NCBI GenBank assembly: GCA_964019425.1
Contig: OZ025808.1
Location: 806,001-870,000 of the forward strand
Reading direction: 5' to 3'
Length of the DNA: 64,000 nucleotides
Source of the DNA: Flectonema sp. DT1601
Taxonomy: Eukaryota; Euglenozoa; Diplonemea; Diplonemida; Diplonemidae
Part shown: positions 11,937 through 22,576 of the stretch, in pieces
Position numbering within the stretch: the stretch's first letter is position 1
Layout of the letters: the number at the start of each line of letters is the position of its first letter
Position numbers and translations under genes: made by a program
The notes under the pieces: model-generated
The model's database searches: none
What the model was told of the DNA's origin: nothing
What the model saw: the letters and a program-made list of their open reading frames with translations, nothing else

Positions 11937-13856
11937 CTACCAGTCTTCGTTTTCTTGCCAAAATCCTTTATTCTCCTCAGCAATAATTGAAGCCTTGCTC
12001 TGTTTGTTTATTTTTTTAGAAATCCACTCCACAGTTCCAAGCACACGCACGTAAAAAAAAAAAAAAAAAAAAAAGCATACCATCGGTTCTAAGAACTCAC
12101 CCATGCATTCGAATAGAGGCATCACAATGTAGTTCATAAAACCAATTTGTCCCTTAGCCATGACGGTAGTGAAACGATCCATGAATGGTGAAACTGGCAT
12201 GCCTTGGAGACGCTCGCGATCACCTTGTTGAAAGAATTCGTCAACAATAACATTACACCATCCGTGGTATAGTTTTTGAGGTCTTCCACAGTTACTAATA
12301 TCAGCCATTTTAACACACATTGTAATGGCTAAATTCTTATCAGCCTTTATCTTGTGCATTTTGTTATCAGTCGTTTCAAGTCGTTTTTTGAAACGGCTCA
12401 AAATCATCGCGTGAAGACCCATGTCGGTACCAAGAATGAACTCAACGATGTCGTCTCTCATTTTACGATATTCGTCACCCTTGAAAGCCTTTAGAATATT
12501 AAATTTATCCATTCTCATTAGCTCAAAGACTGAGGACGCATGAATATTCTCATTAACAGAACGATCATTAAATAGAACCGCCAAGTAGTTTTGACTCCTC
12601 ACATGAAACGCGTTATTAATTCCAGGATGGTTATAGTCGTGTACACACGCTGCGAATATCGCTGCGAAGACTTCTTCATCAGTAGCCTGAACCTTTTCTT
12701 TACATCCACCAGGACCGACAATATAATGGGTCACATGTAATACGTCAGCAGCATGCATACTGTTGTGATAAGGGTTTGGATGGTAACCTGCTTCAACAAT
12801 TGATATCCAGTTTAAGAGAGTCGTTTCGTCGATGTTGAATTTTTGCATAAATTGCCATTTGTACATAAGAGCATAGGCAGTGATGAACAGAGCTCCTCCA
12901 TCAGGTTGGTTTCGGAGGCATTCTCCAGAGATACCTCCGGACATAGTTTCTTGTAAGTCAAAGACGTCGTAGTCCCAGTCATCAAGTTTCTGAACGAGTT
13001 CGTAAATTCTCTGTCGTTTTGGATCCGCGATATTCTTCGTTACCATACAGAATTCAGATGTTAAGTATGGCATGATGTGACTACAATACTTTGCTTCTGG
13101 TCCCGGAATGACTGTTAAGTCTTCTGCAGCACCGTATTCCTTTGTCATGTACTTCGATTTTAAGATTTTCAAAATTTCCTGATCGACTTCCTTTCTATTT
13201 GGAGGATCAGTAACACCTGGTGGTAGCGGTGCCTTCAATGGGTTGCGTACCTTAATCGCGAGTGCATCTTCGATTTCAACCTTTACTGTGACAGGTCCAC
13301 CACAAACCTTTTCCAAATCAGATTTTAGACTTCCTAAAACTGGTTCTAATTTTTTCATACTCTTCTCACACTCCTCAAGACACTTGTTGAGAGCGAGCTC
13401 TTCACCTTCAAGGAGTAGAGATCTGTTTCCTTTGGTTGCGACCTGACCAATAAGTTCCTCAACTTTTCTATCAACATATCTCATAGTAGATAGTCCTCTG
13501 AGTTCCAGGTATGATTTGATGTATGGAATGAGTCCTGCTGGTCCTGCAGTGTGTTTTTCCAACTCCAACTTCTTCCCTGAAAGGGTAATACTTCCAGATG
13601 ATGCCTCAGTAGTACCTTCTCTAAAGCTTGATATGATATCTTCAACGAATTTAGCGCAGTCCTTAACTCCCTTCTTTTCTAGTTGACGCTCGTTGTACAT
13701 GCCGGAGTATAAGGTACCCTTCTCAACATGGTGAATCCAGAGACTTTCGCCATCTGGTCCTACTCTGCACAAAGCAACACCACTGCTGGTCTCTCCAAAC
13801 AGCTTTGGGGTGGTTGCCAAGGCGTTCTTGAGAACATTGCCACTGGAGCCTCCGTC
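11937..13856 (-). CDS. Class I cyclic-nucleotide phosphodiesterase module, metal site intact
   Basis: Exons 13856-12081 and 11999-11937; the intron (12080-12000) has donor GTATGC and an acceptor at AAACAAACAG. Predicted role: hydrolysis of cAMP and/or cGMP. The catalytic domain has YHNSMHAADVLHVTHY (general acid His and metal His), HDYNHPGINNAFH (metal His-Asp), VKMADISN (metal Asp) and KGQIGF (the purine-clamp Gln), then PLFE. The first ~170 residues form a beta-rich head and a helical, probably coiled-coil, segment shared with the neighbouring module. The first exon has no ATG for about its first 60 codons: it opens DGGSSGNVLKNALATTPK straight after an acceptor. It therefore needs an upstream exon. 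The best candidate is the end of the module at 14106-16064, since the intron phases match (0/0), giving one 1244-aa tandem protein. Confidence 0.88.
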   Translation of the reverse strand, partial: DGGSSGNVLKNALATTPKLFGETSSGVALCRVGPDGESLWIHHVEKGTLYSGMYNERQLEKKGVKDCAKFVEDIISSFREGTTEASSGSITLSGKKLELEKHTAGPAGLIPYIKSYLELRGLSTMRYVDRKVEELIGQVATKGNRSLLLEGEELALNKCLEECEKSMKKLEPVLGSLKSDLEKVCGGPVTVKVEIEDALAIKVRNPLKAPLPPGVTDPPNRKEVDQEILKILKSKYMTKEYGAAEDLTVIPGPEAKYCSHIMPYLTSEFCMVTKNIADPKRQRIYELVQKLDDWDYDVFDLQETMSGGISGECLRNQPDGGALFITAYALMYKWQFMQKFNIDETTLLNWISIVEAGYHPNPYHNSMHAADVLHVTHYIVGPGGCKEKVQATDEEVFAAIFAACVHDYNHPGINNAFHVRSQNYLAVLFNDRSVNENIHASSVFELMRMDKFNILKAFKGDEYRKMRDDIVEFILGTDMGLHAMILSRFKKRLETTDNKMHKIKADKNLAITMCVKMADISNCGRPQKLYHGWCNVIVDEFFQQGDRERLQGMPVSPFMDRFTTVMAKGQIGFMNYIVMPLFECMGEFLEPMVCFFFFFFFYVRVLGTVEWISKKINKQSKASIIAEENKGFWQENEDW

Positions 13857-14105
13857 CTGTTTTTTGTTTTTTTTTTGTTTTTTCTGTTTTTTTCTCCGAC
13901 TTTAAACTGAGAAAAGCAACAAAGACGTTCACGTGTTGCTGCAAAACGAATGGGAGTTGATACTTTTTTTTTGAAGTACACATTAAAAGGAACTGTTAAC
14001 TGGTGTTTGCAGTACCCCACCAACCTCTCGTAGTGAGTATGGGTAAACACTCCGTAAAGCCTCCACATTATAATCAATAGTTCAAACTTGGAAAGAAAAA
14101 CACAC

Positions 14106-16064
14106 CTTTTCAAACGCAGCCTTGTTCCCCTTTGCTAATTCCAGTAGGGGTTCCAGGTCTGGTCCGACCTTTGACATTACTTCGAATAGTGGAACAATCG
14201 CCTGCTCGATGAATTGAACTTGACCTCTGTTGAAGTTAACATCGTGAAGGGACTTGTCTGTGCTCCAACTGTGTTTTATTTTATAAGAGTAAGAAGTATA
14301 AATAATAAATACAAAAGTGAACTATACATACCATGTGTTTTGGAAAACCGATGGGGCAAGACCAAGAGAAAGTTCCTTTTCTCCCTGCATGTAGAATTCA
14401 TCAGAGATTTTCTTCATCCATTCTTGGTGACGGGCAGTTGGTTTACCCCAAGCACCCCAATCACACATTCGAACTGCGTGAGTAATAATGTGGCGTATGT
14501 TGTCTTTAGCTGACCAGTCGACAGTGCCTCCGACAAGTGATTTGAAATCTGCCAATCGTTCCATTGGCTGTTTCATTTGAACGTTTGCCTTAATAAACAA
14601 CGCTTCTCTTACTGTTTCTACAATGTCCTTATTTTGATCAGAAGTTAGCGTCGCTAATAAATCCTGGTGAGGATTACAAAACATTTCACCTGCGACTGTT
14701 AAGTGATTTTGAGTATTTTGGTACAAATCACTGTACAACATGCTTAACATACTACCCGCAAGTTTAATAAAAGTATTATCATAACCTTCATGATCTAAAT
14801 CAAGAATCGAAGCCGAGATAAATGCCGCTAAGATATCTTCTTTACTAAACTTAACTTGTTTTGTAACAGCCTCTAAGATCACGTGCATTGATATCATGCA
14901 GTCAATGCATCGAAGAACACCGTGGTATGGAACGTTGTGGCACTTTGCCTCCACGCTAATATAGAAGTTAGCAATAATGCTTCGATCCATTCCAAAGGCA
15001 TCGACAAGCCCGTGGTACTGAAAGAGAGCAACTGCGACATCACATAATTTGTAATCAATCTTTGTAACATCTGTGTCCCATCCGAGTTGAGAAACATCAA
15101 CTGCCTGAAGTTCAACAGGTTCAGGTTTAGAATTGTTGTACATCGTGTCTAAGGGGTGATTAGGTGCTCCAGATTCAACTTTTTCAATTTCTTGTTTCGT
15201 TTTTGCTATTTCACCCTCAACTTCACCTACAGAGCTCAGTGCCGCAGATGCCTTCTCTCGAAGGACTGCCAACACTGGAGTCAATCTCGTTTCGGCTTCA
15301 TCACCGGCTAGGAGAATAGCCTCATTCAGGTTGTATTCTGCTTCCTTCTTTGCAAGGTCAATTTCTCGTAGACGTTTGTCATCTTTTTTGTCTTCCTTCT
15401 CTTCGTCTTCGAGTTGTTTTCTCTTTGCTTTAAATATTTGTGGAATTGGTACAATAAAGTGTTCATATGGAGAAGTGTCCTTTGAGAGCTCTAGCGAGAG
15501 TTGTGCTTCCTTTGGTTCTCCCTTGGATTGCTTCATTTTAATATCAATTTTCGAACCACCTCCAGAGATCTTAATTCCACCACTCTTACCGATGGCTGAT
15601 GAAAACATTTTCCAGAACGTTGGCCAAGTCATTGGTGGGTTGGAAAGGGAATCTTTAGTTTTTGTTAGCTCCGCCTCATCGAAAGTCTTGAATGATGTCG
15701 CTCCTGTCTTAGCGTTGTACAGAGCTACTGTTAAGAGAGCAGACCCTCCACAGTATGCTGACACCAGACAAGAGCTGTCTTTATCATCAGCCATTACAGG
15801 AATTGGCATGTGTTTGTCTCTTCCCTGAAGAGCTGGAGAATCTGACACTTGCTCTGATTTTGCCGCTGTTGGCGGCGGCACTGCAGCAGGTGGCGGTGCC
15901 TTCTGCACTGGTTCCGGACTTTTAGGTTCTTGTGCTGGAGCCTTTGACTCTGCCTTATTATTCTTCGCTGGAGGTGCATCTCCACTCTTCTTCTCATCCG
16001 CCTTGTATTTTGTCCCTCCGTTGTCCGCTTGAGTTGCGTTTCCCGATGAGCCTCCGCAACCCAT
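14106..16064 (-). CDS. Phosphodiesterase-like module, predicted catalytically inactive, N-terminal lipidation motif
   Basis: Exons 16064-14332 and 14268-14106, joined by a 63-nt GTATGT...CAG intron. The start at 16064 gives MGCGGSSGN, a candidate N-myristoylation plus palmitoylation signal; a longer in-frame start lies 11 codons upstream. After a Pro/Lys-rich linker (to ~residue 80) come a beta-rich head (80-210), a charged coiled coil (210-310) and a PDE-fold domain. In the PDE domain YHGVLRCIDCM replaces YHNSMHAADVL and ILDLDHEGYDN replaces VHDYNHPGINN. Thus the metal His becomes Arg and the second metal His becomes Leu, while the His-Asp aspartate, the later Asp (VRMCDW) and the clamp Gln (RGQVQF) remain. 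It is probably a pseudoenzyme that binds or dimerises. It ends in frame with the active module downstream and may be the first half of the same gene. Confidence 0.82.
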
Positions 16065-16449
16065 TTTAGTTACAAACTTGTACTTGCAGGGGCACAACCT
16101 TTCTGTTTGAGGAAAATTAATTTAAAAAACAATGCGTTGGTATCATGATTTCCCACTGCTCGACAACATGAAGCAGTATTACTGTCGTGCAATAAGAACT
16201 AAACTCTAGCGAGTCCTGTCGTGTGTGATTTTCTGTAAGAATAAATATATTAATTTGAAACAATACAATACATTCTAATTACATTTTGCTTGAGACGCCA
16301 GCTCAGGGATTTATGAAAAGAGATAAACAGACGCAGATTATTATCTGAAGGTCTGTGGGAACTCATTTTTTTTCACCGAGTGCCGTGGCGCTGTTTTATT
16401 TCATTAATTCTGTTCGTTCTTTTTTGTTGTTGTCGGGAAGGGGAAACTT

Positions 16450-16592
16450 CTAATTCCGCACACGAAGTGTGGAAAACTGCCAACTCCACATAAAAAACCG
16501 CCAGCTCAGGTTTTTCGAAATCCCGTATTTTACGAAGTATCAAAAAACCGCCAAGCTTCACACACAAAGTTTCAAAAAAACCTCCAGCTTTA
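16450..16592 (+). repeat. Diverged satellite A units
   Basis: Four to five degenerate copies of the unit that fills 25.1-28.8 kb: AACTGCCAACTCCACA, ACCGCCAGCTCAGG, ACCGCCAAGCTTCACAC and CACAAAGTTTCAAAAAAA are recognisable. It looks like an old seed or relict of the array about 9 kb away. Confidence 0.75.
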
Positions 16593-18019
16593 CACTTTTT
16601 TTTTTCTTTTCTGGAGCAACGTGGAAGACTTAACTTCCTACATTGAAGACAGGGCACTTCCTTTTTTTTTCTTTCGGTGAGTAGAAATAACTTCAGTGAC
16701 GTGAGAACACAAATCTCCAAAAGAGATCTGCCTTACAGCTTTCTTACAACACTTCCAGTAGTAGCACTAAAATATCACTACCTGAATAAGCAATTGAGAA
16801 CAAGTAATTGAGGTGTTAATGTGACCTCACTTCTCACCGAATTAGTTTTTTATTTTTTTGGGGGGAGGAAATTGATACGATACGAAAAGATTTTTTTTTG
16901 AAGGGGGGGGAACATAGTAAAATAGAGAGGAGGACCATGAAGACATTTGACTGTTCGTTTTAGGAAGGGGAGAGAGAGGGGCTAATAGTAGTGTTTATTT
17001 TTATTCTTCTTCATGCGCAAGTGGAAGACTAGATAGATAAATAAGTCTATTACATTGTATATGTACAAGGCACAACAACGTAAGTAGACCCAATCTTGTT
17101 AGGATTGTTATGTTTAGACTGACTAAATATACTGATCACAGTAATGTTGTCAGCTTCCACCTTGTCTGATTGTAAAACGGATAAATAAAAAAAGTAAATA
17201 AATAAGAACGCAAATACAAAATATCTCTGATTCCAACACAAAAACTTCTGAAAACCTCCCAAACTATTTTCAAAATGTGCTGTGTTTGGAGACCTTCGTC
17301 GTGAAAATCAAAATATGTGATTACGTTTCCTTCGGAAACCTTGGTCAGTTTGATTTCGAGTAATTCTTTTTTGTTGCCACATAACACAATGCACCTTTTG
17401 TATAAAGTCGGACGGGGAGTAAGATAGAGAAACCTCTACTGTTCTTATTACCTTAGACAAAGAAAAACCGACTTTTGCGCCACTGAAGGAAAGGAAGGGG
17501 TCACAAATCGGTTCCACTTTTATCGAAGGAAAATTTTCTGATAGTAATTATGTGTTTTTTTTTTTTCGTTGGGCACTCAACGAAAAATGAGTCACTGTGA
17601 GTCTTGTGGCAACTCCCCCTAAAGGTTGAGACCACAAAACTCAAGAGTTGATCTGTAAAAGAAAAAGAAAAGAAAACTAAGAAAAAGAAAAAGAATAAGC
17701 ACGCGATACGTTTATTGTTTCTTTCTGCAAAAAGCAACTCCGAGGGAGTGCAATGCAAATTTATCTATCAAAGACATAAGCTACAGAAAGCTCTGTCGGA
17801 CTTTTGCACACAAGTATTCCACAAATGACGAAGACACAGTCAATCTGATAGGTATGACAAATGGAATTTTTACAAGTTACAAACTCCTGTTAGTGCACCG
17901 TCAAGAGCCGTGGCGCACAACAATTGTTGTTTCCTACCGAATGATCAGTAAAATAATAAGAAGAAGAATGTTCGGGGGGGGGGGGTTAGGGGTGGTGATT
18001 TTTTTTTCTTTTTTTACTA

Positions 18020-18394
18020 TGCGTGCTAAAATCACTGTACACAATCGACAATGTTAGATTTTACTTATCAACAGAGAGATTTAAAGTGTAGTACATCAGT
18101 GAAAGTGTTTGTGATTGCACACCTTTTTTTTTGTTTTCTTTTTTTAAGAATGAAGGAGAAGTAATCAAAAACAAAATAACTACCCTGCCTCCCTGCAATT
18201 GAGTTGCTCGGGGAAATAAATGATATTGTGCTTTACAGGGCAGTTACTTTCTTTTTTTTTCCAATACTATAATTATTCCTTTTAAAGGGCGTGCACTAAA
18301 ACCACAGTACACAATCGACAATGTTAGATTTTACTTATCAACAGAGAGATTTAAAGTGTAGTACGTCAGTGAAAGTGTTTGTGATTGCACACCT
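18020..18394 (+). repeat. Direct repeat pair of ~105 bp
   Basis: The block around ACAATCGACAATGTTAGAT and ending GTGATTGCACACC occurs at about 18020-18124 and again at 18290-18394, almost identical. The 165 bp between the two is T-rich with a short unique stretch. This is a local duplication with no coding. Confidence 0.9.
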
Positions 18395-18476
18395 TTTTTT
18401 TTTTTTTTTTTTGTACCTACAAAACCATCGTTCAGTAGAAAGAGAATTGTGGCAGCTTAACTAACCTATTCCTTTG

Positions 18477-18592
18477 CTGCAACTGGAAATATTACTGCGC
18501 TGATTAATTACCGCGGGGAAAAATTAGTGCGGTTTTTTGCAGATTTCGAAATTAGTGTGGTTTTTTCCACACAGTAATATTTCCAGTTGCAG
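18477..18592. mobile_element. Palindromic MITE-like element
   Basis: The left arm CTGCAACTGGAAATATTACT is the reverse complement of the right arm AGTAATATTTCCAGTTGCAG. The 116-bp element contains internal GCACTAAT/ATTAGTGC-type motifs and no ORF. A related longer copy lies at 23285-23550. No clear target-site duplication is visible. Confidence 0.8.
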
Positions 18593-18903
18593 TATTAGGA
18601 TTTTGTACCGAAACAAAATAAAAGTGTGAGTGAGTAAGTAAAAAAGTGAAGTTTGCCGATTCTTTTTTGCATTAATAAGAACGAAAAAGAATGTTGGCAG
18701 CACACGTAAACCACCATCAGCTTTATCAGTTTAAGTCGGTTCACAGTTTCGTGCACAAACAAAAATCACAGTGTTACATTACTATTTTCCGTATAGTTTA
18801 AGATAAAGCCAATTCTTTTTTTTTTTTTTTCGAGGAAGAGAGGAAATCGATAAAATGAAATAATCGAAGGTAATAGAAAACGTGTTATTTTTTGTTTTTG
18901 TTT

Positions 18904-19764
18904 TTAAGATATCGTTTTTTCTTCGGACCATGAATCACTTTTTGATGTTCCAAACAAGATATCCCAAACTGGAGTGTGCTCAGAGTAATTACAATTAAAA
19001 TCCATATGATGCCACAGGTGTTTTTCACTGTCGTAGAAAAGCCAAGGGACCTTCATGTTAACGCCACTGTGATTCCACTGTGCCGTGCAGGAAATCGTGA
19101 TTCCCATCATAGAAAGAGCTGTCACTGGCAAATTCGTATATAGAATACATTGAATAAAAAAGAACCAAGAAACCAGTCCTCCTTCAAAAATGTCTCCATA
19201 AATAGACTCCACTGAGCTGCAAGGAAATTTATTTTCATGATGCTGGGAATGCATAACACGGTATAACCATCTCCATTTGTGTTCAAGTAGGTGAAATGCG
19301 TAAGTCAACCCATCATACACAACAATCATCAACCAGAAATAGCACATAACAACTCCAATGTGTACCCCAAACTCAGGCCAAGTCATGTTCGGGATCTCAT
19401 TTAGATCCCACCAAAGGTTACCTCTGTACCAGTTTATTGCTAAAGAAATACTGGCACTAATCCCCGTAATCATATGGTTTGCGAGATAGTATAAAACTGC
19501 AAATCTAGAAGCACTGTTAAACTTCTTTCGCATCTTGTCATTGTTAGTAGAATGCGGCGAGTAGAAAGTAACAGCAAAAATATACGCCAACTGAGCCACA
19601 AACATAGAAATACCAGTAATAAATACAATGCAAACCGGATAGAACAACGGTTTTGGCCACCCACCCTCCTCTGGAAGCATTGAATTTCGATACTCAAGCA
19701 TCGTTCCAGATAAACTCATCTCTGAATCCATACCAGCTGTGAATAGTGTTCCGTTTCCTATCAT
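18904..19764 (-). CDS. Fatty acid hydroxylase / sterol desaturase family membrane protein
   Basis: Single-exon ORF of 286 aa, ATG at 19764, stop TAA at 18904. Predicted to be a di-iron membrane enzyme that hydroxylates or desaturates a lipid or sterol, likely in the endoplasmic reticulum. Four to five hydrophobic helices are visible (around residues 40-65, 90-115, 130-155, 205-235). The histidine boxes are HLLEH (~165), HSQHH (~179), a single HSG and HLWHHMDFNCNYSEH near the C-terminus, fitting the family's eight-His pattern. The length is typical. The substrate cannot be told from sequence. It has no obvious operon-like link to its neighbours. Confidence 0.88.
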   Translation of the reverse strand: MIGNGTLFTAGMDSEMSLSGTMLEYRNSMLPEEGGWPKPLFYPVCIVFITGISMFVAQLAYIFAVTFYSPHSTNNDKMRKKFNSASRFAVLYYLANHMITGISASISLAINWYRGNLWWDLNEIPNMTWPEFGVHIGVVMCYFWLMIVVYDGLTYAFHLLEHKWRWLYRVMHSQHHENKFPCSSVESIYGDIFEGGLVSWFFFIQCILYTNLPVTALSMMGITISCTAQWNHSGVNMKVPWLFYDSEKHLWHHMDFNCNYSEHTPVWDILFGTSKSDSWSEEKTIS

Positions 19765-20115
19765 AATTGTTATGTGGTATTAAGCTATTAAGGGTAAATT
19801 TATATGAAATGCATATCTGATCCTCGGGACGTCATAAATTTAACAGACATAATTACCACAACTATGCAGGGCAGGTAACAAGCCCACTATAGTGGACGGC
19901 ATTTTATTTTTCTTAAAAACTGCACTGAACAATAAAAAGACATCACAGAATTTAGTAAAAAAAAGAAGTTTTCACAATGACACCTAAGGTTGTGTGTCTA
20001 GCTGTATATTGCCTCCTGTGGAGTAGATCCTGTTTAGATTAGGGTTCACACTACTCGCACTTACGGAATTTACATTGTCTGTCATCCTTAAAGTGAACTT
20101 CACAGATAACAAACT
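19765..20115. other. Short intergenic stretch
   Basis: Unique AT-rich sequence between the hydroxylase start and a hypothetical ORF; likely holds the hydroxylase promoter. No motif I can name. Confidence 0.5.
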
Positions 20116-20598
20116 TCAAGTTTCTATCAACTCCTTGCACTTCAACAACTGGAGAACAATTGGTGACAGACCTGTTGGAAACTTACCAGTGATCTTTGTC
20201 AACAAGGTTTTGACAGTCTTTCCTGTTTCATCAATAATCTGCTGAACTGCGACACCATGAACGATGTTGACGATAATTCCTTTGATAAATGGTACACGAG
20301 TTCTATACTTATTGTTAAGAAAACACCTAATACTGTTTGACATGTTTCTCTCTGATTCATCTGCGCTCCTCCATCGCATTGTCTCAAGGATAACAGCAGA
20401 AGCATTTGGCATCATCAGAACATGGTCGGGTTTGTGTTCTCTTGCAGCGTGCGTAAATGGTTCGTACGTGTATTTGTGTGTGGTTGCTACCTTCTTCAAC
20501 TGCTCAGTGAAGGCGTAATTAATACAATCCTCACTTCTGACTTTGATTACGTCAGTAGAAAAACCTGCAGGGAAGTATCCAAATTTTGACTCCCGCAT
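20116..20598 (-). CDS. Hypothetical ORF, 160 aa
   Basis: Begins MRESKFGYFPAGFSTDVIKV and has varied, protein-like composition with no homopolymers (FTEQLKKVATTHKYTYEPF in the middle). Upstream, a candidate acceptor (TTTTTGCCAG at ~20671) suggests it may be a 3' exon of a gene that starts further right, but the frames change and I could not settle a model. No family recognised. It could be a host gene or part of an old mobile element. Confidence 0.45.
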   Translation of the reverse strand: MRESKFGYFPAGFSTDVIKVRSEDCINYAFTEQLKKVATTHKYTYEPFTHAAREHKPDHVLMMPNASAVILETMRWRSADESERNMSNSIRCFLNNKYRTRVPFIKGIIVNIVHGVAVQQIIDETGKTVKTLLTKITGKFPTGLSPIVLQLLKCKELIET

Positions 20599-20714
20599 AA
20601 ACCGGCTTTTCCAACTTGACAGTCCGCTTGCTCATATATAACATACTATGCCAAACCTCCATCGAACCACCCTGGCAAAAAGAGGTAACGGAAAGAAAAC
20701 AAGACAAACCCGTT

Positions 20715-21512
20715 TTTATTGTTGTGATTTTAGCAAAGTATTTTAATAACAGAAAGAGAACAAGTGTCATTTTAAAAACAATGCCAGGGAAGTGTGTTTT
20801 TTTGTGTTTGTTATGCAATAGTAACAAAATAACATCTCTTAAACAGCGTGAAATATCACAACAAGAGCCATTACCTCGATATGAACTTCTAGAACCACAA
20901 TTTCTGTGAGAAAACATCATGAACCTGTCTTGTGGAGCATATAGTCCCTGCTGATCTACTTTGTGGCTTTTGAATCTACTTAATCGAAGTAGACTCAGAA
21001 AGTTCAGCTTTGAAAAACTTTCTGCTGAACTCTGCCTCTCTCTTTGCATCTAGTCTGTGAATCTCTGTCTGTGTCACAGCACTAGAGCATTGTGGTACAG
21101 ATTGTGTTCCTGTTTCCACATAAGTCTTAGCTTCTGTTGAGCAGTAAGCCTAAGCCAACCTGACTCAGCCCTTTCTTCAATTAGCAATTGCTTCAAGGCG
21201 TTGTTCTCATGAGCAAGTCGCTGAAAGGTTGACTGGTTCTCTATCAGTGATGTCTGAAGCTTATTCAAAATGATGTCCTTCTCCCAGGATTCTGTTTGAG
21301 CACTTGCATCGGTGATCATCCATGCTAGAAATTGTGTCGCTCTATCTTCCATTTCTACATGGGTGTTGTAATTTTAGCAAGTATTTCAGAACACGAAAAA
21401 GAACGAGTGTTATTTCAAAACAATGCCAGGGAAGACAACGAAAACATCGATATCGGTCCAGCAGATGTGAGTTCCTGTAAGCTGTGTGTATTTTGTGTTT
21501 GTTATGACAGGA
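20715..21512 (+). repeat. Pair of related ~100-150-bp repeats
   Basis: 20715-20820 and 21360-21512 share AACAATGCCAGGGAAG and flanking sequence, including a GTGTTTGTTATG end. Both flank the exon-like DNA at 20.88-21.35 kb. The second copy continues into a partial R2 repeat (about 21475-21610, same orientation as the 48-kb array). Confidence 0.75.
21074..21352 (-). CDS. Hypothetical coiled-coil ORF
   Basis: 92 aa beginning MEDRATQFLAWMITDASAQT with a Leu/Gln/Glu-rich heptad-like stretch (LIENQSTFQRLAHENNALKQ). An alternative frame after a TTAG acceptor reads on through SSAVTQTEIHRLDAKREAEF, so the real exon structure is unresolved. No family recognised. Confidence 0.4.
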   Translation of the reverse strand: MEDRATQFLAWMITDASAQTESWEKDIILNKLQTSLIENQSTFQRLAHENNALKQLLIEERAESGWLRLTAQQKLRLMWKQEHNLYHNALVL

Positions 21513-22199
21513 GGGAAAAGAAAGAATGTCAAGGTTGATCACCTTGCCTATCACCGCACAACATTGGCAATCTCCACAAGACCCCGAGCGATCCCGCTGG
21601 ATCTCTCATCGTTCATAGTGTCATCATAATGTCAAAGAGATTAAACATAAACAACTGACGTTGGGGTAATGTTGCATCTTCGAGAGGTCGGTAACCCAAG
21701 ACTTGAAAGACCGAGGCAAGAGGTGCATCAAGCCAAAAGCAACAGGTATACAATTAGCGAACCTCAAGAAGAAACACCGTGGCAGGGTGGGAGGTAACTT
21801 GATACTAATATTAAATGGAAAGCAACTTGAAACTGGCAAAAACGAGAATAGGGTTCGGCCAAACCTGGTTGCAATATAAGAAATCAACAGTTGGTATTGA
21901 TAAAAAATCCCATATGTGCTGTCGAATATGGAGATTCGGGGGCCACGTACTACGGGTTGAGCGCCCCATGCTCTGTAGCCTGTTACAGCTTAAAATAGTA
22001 TTCCTTCACACTTCAAATGTAAATAAATATTAAAGGAAAACTAAAAAAAAGAAAACTGCAGAAATAATAAAGGAAATAAAAAATAAAAATAAAATTCTGG
22101 GAGGGTGGGAAATTCTTTTGTTTTAGAGATATAAACAGAAAGAAGAGCAAAAATTGCTAAGGAAAGGAATAAAAATATAAGTTAAAGTGTCCCGATATA

Positions 22200-22576
22200 C
22201 TATAACATCTCAAACACAGCGCTAACTAGTGCAACGAGAGCTAAAAAATTCGATAAGCCACTCCTGATCCAATATCTAAGGTGCGATCCCGAATAACGAA
22301 TGTTATCTATCCAGACATCGCTGATTGCTAATTCCGACTTCACATAATCTGGATGACCAGCTATAGTTGCTGCCAGACTATGCATTATTTCTGGGGCACA
22401 AGAATGACCCATCGGCAATCTAGTAAGTTCATACCAATGATCATCGGTCTTAAATCTAAAGTACTTCCTTGCATCAAGCGGTATCTCAACCTGGTAGAAA
22501 CCGTCTAAAATCTACCACTCGCACATTCAGCCAAGGTTGCATCCAAGTACTTAGAGATGTGCTCAAGAGGAACGTC
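22200..22576 (-). mobile_element. Reverse-transcriptase fossil, LTR-kin/DIRS-like
   Basis: The minus strand carries recognisable RT palm motifs: a region like FYQVEIPLDARKYF, then YELTRLPMGHSCAPEIMHS, and a WIDNIRYSG block in the place of the usual YxDD box. The IDN form resembles DIRS/VIPER-type elements, though LTR families cannot be excluded. It is a broken fragment with only part of the palm left and no visible ends, apparently old. Its left end is unclear and its right end abuts an R1 remnant. Confidence 0.65.

Larger units (their letters stand above)
16065..18903. other. Intergenic, with small repeats
   Basis: Region upstream of the phosphodiesterase genes. It contains diverged satellite A units (16450-16592), a direct repeat pair (18020-18394) and a palindromic MITE-like element (18477-18592), listed separately. 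The rest shows A/T runs and no coding I can support. Confidence 0.6.

Noticed and set aside
15331-15828. 165-aa plus-strand ORF opposite the inactive PDE
   Set aside because: Antisense shadow of the coiled-coil coding sequence, Ser/Phe-rich as expected from Glu/Lys codons read backwards.
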